Below, piece after piece: positions 14,091-18,885 of a DNA stretch of 18,885 bases; the first letter of the stretch is position 1; the number at the start of each line of letters is the position of its first letter. Made by a program: the position numbers and the translations under genes. The stretch lies in the NCBI GenBank assembly GCA_021799405.1, contig JAJZAL010000083.1, positions 1 to 18,885 on the forward strand, given 5' to 3'. A model generated the notes under the pieces. The model was not told where the DNA came from. It saw nothing but the letters and a program-made list of their open reading frames with translations, and searched no databases. Origin of the DNA: Acidobacteriota bacterium (lineage in GTDB: Bacteria > Acidobacteriota > Terriglobia > Terriglobales > Acidobacteriaceae).

Positions 14091-14126
14091 AAAAAATTAA
14101 CCACCAGTGCACGATCCCCCGCACCG
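14091..14126 (-). terminator. Possible intrinsic terminator of the pectinesterase gene
   Basis: Six base pairs join 14121-14126 with 14105-14110 (including one G-U), with a ten-base loop, two bases past the stop at 14128. Six U residues (14091-14096) follow after an eight-base AU/G-rich gap. The stem is weak and the U-tract is distant. Confidence 0.35.
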
Positions 14127-14127
14127 C

Positions 14128-15165
14128 CTACGGCAGCTTCGCCGCCTCCGCCAGGGGATTCCAGTCATCGCTGCCCCGCAGGAAATTCTGTGGCTCAAAC
14201 GACTCCACCTCCGCCGCGTTCAGCTTCCGCTCCCACGCCGGCCGTCCCGCCGGATCCGCACCCGGCCCCGTCGACCCCGACTCGGCATAAAACGTCGTCC
14301 TGTAATTCTGCGAGCGCCCCCACTTCGAGAATCCCTGCGGCGAAATCCCCTTCGGCATATACGTATTCAGATAAATTACCCGCGAGTAATCCCGCCACGG
14401 ACGCCCCAGCGCCACCGTCCGCCCGCTCGCCCATATCCTCGGCGCCAGCGTAATTCTGCTGTCGCGAATTACATATCCCGTCGTCGAATCCGCGCTCAAC
14501 CGGCTCTGCGCTGTCAGATATCCCGGCCCCACCGCATGAATCACGCTGTGGTCAAACACCGCCGTCGCATTCCCGAAAATAAAATCCACCGCCCCGGAAA
14601 TGTAATCGTCCACGTAATACTGCCGCCCGTAATTGGCAAACAGCGTGTCCTGGTAGCCCAGAAATCGGCAGTGCTTGAAGATCACACGGTCCGCCAGCAC
14701 CGACACCGCCACCGCCTGCCCCACCGGCCCCGCCGAATTCTCAAACGTCACGTTGTCTGCTATGAATCCGTTCCCGGCAATCTCCGCCGTTTCGGTAAAA
14801 AACGTCCCGCCCGACTCCTTCGCATAGTGATTCGAAACAATCACCGTGTCCGCCGGCGACTTGCCCAGCCCCAGTAGCTCCACATTCGGACGGTTCTGCG
14901 CCACCCATATCCGCTCGTGGTATATCCCCGGCGTAATCCGGATGATCACCCGCCCGCCATCCGTCGGCTGCGGCGCGTGGTCCAGCGCGTTCTGGATCGT
15001 CGGAAACACCAGCATCCCGTGGGATTTCTTCTGCCCCGGCTGATACATCGGCACACCCGGCTTCACCAGGACGGTCACATTGGCGGCATGAGCATGCGGT
15101 GCAAATCCTGAAAGAGCAGCGAAAATCAAAGCGGCAACAAGTGGTCTGACCATGCACAACAGCAT
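14128..15165 (-). CDS. Secreted pectinesterase (pectin methylesterase)
   Basis: 345 residues. The signal peptide ends near HAHA (residue 27). Pectinesterases hydrolyse methyl esters of pectin outside the cytoplasm, exposing acid groups for pectate lyases. All family motifs are visible: GQAVA with Q150, GYQDTLF with Q172 and D173, the nucleophile D194 in VDFIFGNA, and LGRPW with R255 and W257. The length and right-handed beta-helix-like repeats fit a single catalytic domain. There is no carbohydrate-binding module or surface anchor. The start at 15165 or the second Met at 15153 both give a signal peptide; neither has a strong ribosome site. No other pectin gene is adjacent, so it is an isolated plant-polymer-use gene. 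Confidence 0.92.
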   Translation of the reverse strand: MLLCMVRPLVAALIFAALSGFAPHAHAANVTVLVKPGVPMYQPGQKKSHGMLVFPTIQNALDHAPQPTDGGRVIIRITPGIYHERIWVAQNRPNVELLGLGKSPADTVIVSNHYAKESGGTFFTETAEIAGNGFIADNVTFENSAGPVGQAVAVSVLADRVIFKHCRFLGYQDTLFANYGRQYYVDDYISGAVDFIFGNATAVFDHSVIHAVGPGYLTAQSRLSADSTTGYVIRDSRITLAPRIWASGRTVALGRPWRDYSRVIYLNTYMPKGISPQGFSKWGRSQNYRTTFYAESGSTGPGADPAGRPAWERKLNAAEVESFEPQNFLRGSDDWNPLAEAAKLP

Positions 15166-15243
15166 ACTTCAGCCGCGGCTCAACGCGCACTCGCGTCGCT
15201 GGAGCATTTCCACTATTGGTATAGACCGAAGAGAGAATCTCAA

Positions 15244-15271
15244 CGCAGCTTTTCCGTTAAGAAAAGCTGCG
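15244..15271. terminator. Perfect 11-base inverted repeat between two secreted-protein genes
   Basis: CGCAGCTTTTC (15244-15254) and GAAAAGCTGCG (15261-15271) pair perfectly around a six-base loop. It lies 58 bases past the stop of the gene at 15329 and 79 bases before the pectinesterase start, both on the minus strand. There is no clear U-tract after it. It could be the 3' end of the upstream gene or an operator for pectinesterase. Confidence 0.5.
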
Positions 15272-15328
15272 CTTGGTTGATTTCAGAAAGTTCACAGGAA
15301 TAGGGGAAATACTCTAAATCTGACCGCC

Positions 15329-15733
15329 CTACTCGCTCATCCCCCACAGATACGCCACCACCGTTTTCCCATTTGCCAGCTGCAGCTCATATGTCCGCTC
15401 AACCTCTCCCGGATTCGGCTGCTTGTCCTGCGCCACCCGTGCTGAATAATTGCCGGGCGCAATCAAAATCGGACGGGATCGATCAAATAATCCGTAGGGA
15501 AAAGATCGACCGGGAATCGGCGCCGCCAGCACATATTTCCGCCCCCCGATAGTGACCCCAAGCAAGTTCAACAACACCACCCCGTTGGAAGTCTTGCTGC
15601 AATAGCCTGGAGAAGCCTCTGTCTCCGACGAAACCACATGCACCGTCAGCGGAAACTGCGCCGCAGTCGACGTCGTCTGCCCCATCATCACCACGGGAAA
15701 CAGCATCATCAGCACCACTATCAGTCGCTTCAT
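15329..15733 (-). CDS. Small secreted protein, function unknown
   Basis: 134 residues with a clear signal peptide (MKRLIVVLMMLFPVVMMG, cleavage near residue 18-25). The mature part is predicted to be beta-rich, with a single Cys (in GYCSKTSNG) and a YELQLANGKTVVAYLWG-type C-terminal segment. GGGGAGG precedes the ATG. It is a single gene between the pectinesterase and VWA units. I do not recognise the family; similar small secreted proteins are frequent in Acidobacteriota genomes. No function is inferred. Confidence 0.75.
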   Translation of the reverse strand: MKRLIVVLMMLFPVVMMGQTTSTAAQFPLTVHVVSSETEASPGYCSKTSNGVVLLNLLGVTIGGRKYVLAAPIPGRSFPYGLFDRSRPILIAPGNYSARVAQDKQPNPGEVERTYELQLANGKTVVAYLWGMSE

Positions 15734-15827
15734 TCACGCCTCCCCAGTCTCGAATCCGGACCATCTCACAACCTCAGACGGACCCGCTCACCTCCGGGTT
15801 TCTATCTTCATGTTGATTTCAGGCAGC

Positions 15828-15853
15828 AAAAAGGCGCGCCATCACAGCGCGCC
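15828..15853 (-). terminator. Intrinsic terminator on the minus strand
   Basis: GGCGCGC (15833-15839) and GCGCGCC (15847-15853) pair perfectly around a seven-base loop, followed directly by five U on the minus strand (15828-15832). It ends the transcript coming from the VWA gene, leaving a 3' untranslated region of about 180 bases. Confidence 0.85.
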
Positions 15854-15963
15854 GTCGTATTTCTGTTCAATTTCAAATGATATGCGGGGTCGAAGCACGT
15901 AGCGGCGGCCAGATGCTTTTGACATGCACACAACTCTGCCCACTGCTGGTTGTCTTTTCTGCT

Positions 15964-16008
15964 GACTGGCTCTTTGCGCCGAAGGCGCGTTCGCCTGGAC
16001 GGCCAGTC
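15964..16008 (-). ncRNA. Nested stem-loop right after the VWA stop; possible 3'UTR RNA
   Basis: The outer arms GACTGGC (15964-15970) and GCCAGTC (16002-16008) enclose an inner perfect hairpin, GCGCC-GAA-GGCGC (15976-15988). It begins one base past the stop codon region at 16010 and is followed, about 110 bases on, by the terminator at 15828-15853. The 15854-15963 stretch between them has no convincing gene. The arrangement would suit a 3'UTR-derived small RNA, but no known RNA family was recognised. Confidence 0.35.
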
Positions 16009-16009
16009 C

Positions 16010-16954
16010 TTATTGCGCTTCCTTCGCTCCCTGCGGCGCCAGCCACACCTGTTCCGGGGCCGTCACCTTCGCGCCCCGAGTGCTCACTTTCAGCTTCATC
16101 GTTGCCATGTAGGCCTTACCCCGCATCGGCACATGAAATTCCAGGTTGTACTGCTCGCCAAACCGCTGCTTCATCTCATTGAAGTACGGCGAAAACGACA
16201 CCGGATTGCTGAACCCCTGCCAGTACGCCTCGCCCCCCGTCGCCTGGCTCACCATCAGCAACAGGCTCTGACCGGCAGTGGTCAGGTACATCGCCGGAGG
16301 CACGCCTGCGCTGTGCCAGTAGATCGAGTACACCACTAGCCCCGCCTTCACCGAATCCTGGATCGCCGCCTGCACATACGGATCTTCCGGATCGAAACGC
16401 GGCTCGTAGTTATCCACCCCGTTCGTGATCATGATCACTTCGCGCCGCGCATTCATGTCGTGCGACGGCCAGTGCTTCGCCAGATCCGAAAGGCAGAAGT
16501 ACGGGCTGGCGCTCCCGCCCGGCACGCTCGAGGGCAGATGCAGTCCGCGCAATGCCGCTTCCTTGTCCTTCGTCAACGGCCCCGCAAACACCGCCTGCCC
16601 GTTCTGCATGTACGCGATCCCCACTTCCACATCCGCCGGCAACGAGCGAACAAACTCCCGAATATCCTTCATCTGGGTTCCCAGCGTCCCCCACGCCGAG
16701 CTGTCAATCAGAATCACCACCTGCAGCTGATTCGTTGCCGGAGCCCAGTGGTCGATCATCGCCGGACGCCCGTCCACTCTCAGCTTCAAATCCTGCTGCG
16801 GAACCGTGATCGGGGCATTCTTGTCCTGCTTGTTGACCACCGTCACCACAGCCCGGCCCTGCCCTTGCGTTTGCGCCAGCGCAGGCAGACCCATCATCGC
16901 GGCCAGCCCCGCAACCATCGCTATCGTCCACATTCCGTTGGTTCGCAGCTTCAT
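16010..16954 (-). CDS. Secreted VWA-domain protein (VWFA-related, acidobacterial type)
   Basis: 314 residues from an ATG at 16954, chosen because GAGGGGGAAACG precedes it and the signal peptide (MKLRTNGMW to PALAQ) starts there; the ORF extends 15 codons further upstream without support. Residues about 33-70 resemble the N-terminal beta region of the VWFA-related acidobacterial family (TIGR03436-like), with LKLRVDGRPAMIDHW. The VWA fold begins at VVILIDSS and continues to the second strand MITNGVDN (175-182). The metal-ion site DxSxS is incomplete: D84, S86, then W88 in place of the last Ser. It is probably an extracytoplasmic binding protein; its partner is unknown. Divergent from cdsA. Confidence 0.8.
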   Translation of the reverse strand: MKLRTNGMWTIAMVAGLAAMMGLPALAQTQGQGRAVVTVVNKQDKNAPITVPQQDLKLRVDGRPAMIDHWAPATNQLQVVILIDSSAWGTLGTQMKDIREFVRSLPADVEVGIAYMQNGQAVFAGPLTKDKEAALRGLHLPSSVPGGSASPYFCLSDLAKHWPSHDMNARREVIMITNGVDNYEPRFDPEDPYVQAAIQDSVKAGLVVYSIYWHSAGVPPAMYLTTAGQSLLLMVSQATGGEAYWQGFSNPVSFSPYFNEMKQRFGEQYNLEFHVPMRGKAYMATMKLKVSTRGAKVTAPEQVWLAPQGAKEAQ

Positions 16955-17142
16955 CGTTTCCCCCTCGCGGCAGAGCGGCCACGCGGCCGGCGTCCGCACT
17001 CTACTCTTATTGGATGTGCCCCGGGCCTGAAACTCTTCCTGCTCTATGGACTTCCCATCTAAAAGAAAAGACTCCGCCCCTCCTGAATAGTTGTGCGCCT
17101 TACCGGGTCTTCAACGGGGCGAAAGTGTATCCTGCCAAAGGA

Positions 17143-17967
17143 ATGAAGCGAATTCTAACGGCAGCCGTCCTGATTCTCGTCACCCTCGCACTGGTCTTCT
17201 GTGGCCCATTCTGGCTTTTCACGCTCTTCTGCGCCATCGCCGCCGGCCTGGCCTTCTGGGAATATCTCGACATCGCCGACGCCATCGGCGCCCAGTCACC
17301 CAGAATCGTTTCTTTTGTTGCATTTGCGGCCATTTACATCTCTATCTGGAAGTATCCTGACTTCCTCACCGCCACCGTCGGCGCCATCGCGCTCGCCCTG
17401 CTCACCTACTGCACCTTTCATTCCCCCGTCGACCGTATCCTGCCGGACGCAGCCTCGGTCTACATCGGCATCATTTACGTCGGGCTCTCCTTTGCCACCC
17501 TCCCGTTGCTCTTTGAACAAAGCAACGGACCCTCCCTGCTCCTCTTCCTCTTCGTGGCCGTCTGGTCCGGCGACATCGCCGCCCTCTACATTGGTAAAGC
17601 CTTTGGAAAGCATAAGTTAGCTCCGCAGCTCAGCCCCGGAAAAACCTGGGAAGGCTCCCTCGCATCGCTCGTCGCCAGTGCCTTCCTTACGCTCTTTCTC
17701 CTGTGGGTTGCGTCTTTCCTTACCGCCCACTCGGTCGACAACCTCAGTTATCCCGGCTCCTGGTTCCGCTGGCTCGTCCTCGCCGTCATCGTCAATGCCG
17801 CCGGCCAGTTGGGTGACCTCGTCGAATCAGGCCTCAAGCGCGCCGCCGGCATCAAGGATTCCGGCAGCCTCCTGCCCGGACACGGCGGCGTCCTCGACCG
17901 CATTGACGCGCTCCTGCTGGCCGCCCCTGTCCTGTGGTACGCTCACCTTGCCCAGCAGTACTTTTAG
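17143..17967 (+). CDS. cdsA: Phosphatidate cytidylyltransferase (CDP-diacylglycerol synthase)
   Basis: 274 residues from the ATG at 17143. The enzyme makes CDP-diacylglycerol from phosphatidate and CTP in the inner membrane, the branch point for phospholipid synthesis. Several hydrophobic membrane segments are visible along the chain. The CdsA signature is complete: S229, K232-R233, K238-D239, H247-G-G, D252-R-I-D255. The upstream conserved D144 in WSGDIAALYIG and K167 in SPGKTWEG are also present. A longer ORF from 17014 was rejected because the first membrane helix starts at MKRILTA; AAAGGA is directly next to this ATG, which is closer than usual, and a GTG at 17125 is an alternative. dxr starts 17 bases downstream. 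uppS, often upstream elsewhere, is not here. Confidence 0.93.
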   Translation: MKRILTAAVLILVTLALVFCGPFWLFTLFCAIAAGLAFWEYLDIADAIGAQSPRIVSFVAFAAIYISIWKYPDFLTATVGAIALALLTYCTFHSPVDRILPDAASVYIGIIYVGLSFATLPLLFEQSNGPSLLLFLFVAVWSGDIAALYIGKAFGKHKLAPQLSPGKTWEGSLASLVASAFLTLFLLWVASFLTAHSVDNLSYPGSWFRWLVLAVIVNAAGQLGDLVESGLKRAAGIKDSGSLLPGHGGVLDRIDALLLAAPVLWYAHLAQQYF

Positions 17968-17984
17968 TCCATACTGAATAGTTC

Positions 17985-18885
17985 ATGCCTTTGAAGCACA
18001 TTGCCATCCTCGGCTCGACCGGTTCCATCGGCCAGAGCACCCTCAGCATCGTCGAAAGCTTCCCCCAGCGTTTCGCCGTTGCCTCGCTCGCCGCTGGCCG
18101 CAACCTCGACCTCGCCTTCGAGCAGGCCCGCCGCTGGCGCCCTGCCGTCGTCTCCATGGCGACCGAAAAACTCGCCGCTGACCTCGCCGCCCGCCTCAAA
18201 GCCGCCGGCATCTCCGGCATCGAAGTCGTCCACGGCTCCGCCGGAACCGTCCGCGTGGCCACCCTCCCGCAGGTCGATTTCGTCGTCTCGGCCATCGTCG
18301 GCGTTGCCGGGCTCGAAGCCACCTACGCCGCCGTCCTCGCAGGAAAACCCGTCGGCCTCGCCAACAAGGAGGCCATGGTCGCCGCCGGCGAACTCCTCAC
18401 CGCCGCCGCCCGTGCCAAAAACCTCCCGCTGCTCCCCATCGACTCCGAGCACAACGCCGTCCACCAGTGCATGCGCGCCGGCTCCCTCCCAGAAATCAAG
18501 CAGATCTGGCTCACCGCCTCCGGCGGCCCGTTCCGTACCCTCCCGCTCGCCGAATTCGAACACATCACCGTCGCCCAGGCCCTCAAGCACCCCACCTGGG
18601 TCATGGGACGCCGCATCACCATCGACTCGGCCACGATGCTCAACAAGGGCCTCGAAATCATCGAGGCCTGCCGCCTCTTTGACCTCCCGCCCTCGGCCGT
18701 CAAAGTCACCGTGCACCCCCAATCCACCGTGCACTCGCTGGTCGAATACATCGACGGCAGCCTCCTCGCGCAAATCTCTGTCACTGACATGCGCCTGCCC
18801 ATCCTCTACGCCATGACTTGGCCCGAGCGCGTCGCCTCTGACCTCACCTTCGACATGGCCTCGCTCAGCCAGCTCACCTTCGAAA
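17985..18885 (+). CDS. dxr: 1-deoxy-D-xylulose 5-phosphate reductoisomerase, 3' end outside window
   Basis: The first 300 codons are seen, of about 390-400 in the family; the frame is open to the window end, so this is a cut and not a truncation. It catalyses the NADPH-dependent second step of the MEP isoprenoid pathway in the cytoplasm. Visible: MPLKHIAILGSTGSIGQST with the NADPH loop GSTGSIG (10-16), LANKEA (125-130), metal-site PIDSEHNA with D153, S154 and E155, ASGGPFR with S179, the active-site loop HPTWVMG with H202, and the metal ligand E224 in LNKGLEIIEA. It starts 17 bases after cdsA with no strong ribosome site, suggesting coupling. The cdsA-dxr order is common in bacteria, often followed by the site-2 protease gene rseP. 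Confidence 0.95.
   Translation, partial: MPLKHIAILGSTGSIGQSTLSIVESFPQRFAVASLAAGRNLDLAFEQARRWRPAVVSMATEKLAADLAARLKAAGISGIEVVHGSAGTVRVATLPQVDFVVSAIVGVAGLEATYAAVLAGKPVGLANKEAMVAAGELLTAAARAKNLPLLPIDSEHNAVHQCMRAGSLPEIKQIWLTASGGPFRTLPLAEFEHITVAQALKHPTWVMGRRITIDSATMLNKGLEIIEACRLFDLPPSAVKVTVHPQSTVHSLVEYIDGSLLAQISVTDMRLPILYAMTWPERVASDLTFDMASLSQLTFE

Noticed and set aside
17083..17983. Repeated CTGAATAGTT before cdsA and dxr
   Set aside because: A ten-base match with no symmetry or shared position relative to the start codons; likely chance.
17964..18773. Minus-strand ORF of 269 codons opposite dxr
   Set aside because: It is antisense to dxr, whose motifs are all present, and is a low-complexity G/D/E shadow typical of GC-rich codon use.

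Overview
This window looks like chromosomal DNA from a free-living, GC-rich Gram-negative bacterium. Acidobacteriota (Acidobacteriaceae / Terriglobia type) is the best guess. That is inferred from the gene mix: a secreted VWFA-related protein, a DUF3857/transglutaminase/TPR exported protein, a plant-wall pectinesterase, a large secreted protein with IPT/Ig-like domains, and a hemY-type oxidase beside a radical SAM/SPASM protein. No rRNA, tRNA, CRISPR array, transposase or phage gene was seen. Coding density is high and no gap exceeds 300 bases.

Layout. At the left edge, a probable CDS start on the minus strand (1-27) runs off the window; a 34-base imperfect dyad lies upstream of it. At 196-3105 (-) is a 969-residue secreted protein whose N-terminal part looks like a matrixin/metzincin fold with every zinc-binding and catalytic residue replaced. 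A 66-residue ORF (3289-3489, -) is divergent from a thioredoxin-reductase-like flavoprotein (3601-4542, +). A bidirectional terminator separates the latter from a 1383-residue exported DUF3857-transglutaminase-TPR protein (4650-8801, -). Next, all on the minus strand, are queD-queE for 7-deazaguanine (queuosine) precursor synthesis, a small GYD-domain protein, a secreted c-type cytochrome, a radical SAM/SPASM protein directly downstream of a hemY/hemG-type porphyrinogen oxidase, a pectinesterase, a small secreted protein of unknown function and a VWA-domain secreted protein. On the right, cdsA and dxr (plus strand; dxr cut by the window end) form a lipid/isoprenoid pair.

How the genes relate. 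Three groups hold together: queD-queE (5-base gap, TTG start for queE), hemY-radical SAM (38-base gap, probably one heme-related transcript) and cdsA-dxr (17-base gap). The others appear to be single-gene units. Many gene 3' ends carry a clean stem-loop without a U-tract, while only two sites (4565-4602 and 15828-15853) look like textbook intrinsic terminators. Several intergenic regions hold dyads that may be operators; the strongest are at 104-137, 8870-8890, 11159-11174 with a partner at 11247-11262, and 14065-14080 (CRP-like).

The most unusual item is the pseudo-metalloprotease, followed by the heme-linked radical SAM protein that appears to lack part of the usual SPASM cysteine set. I did not find a clear new multi-gene defence or mobile system here.
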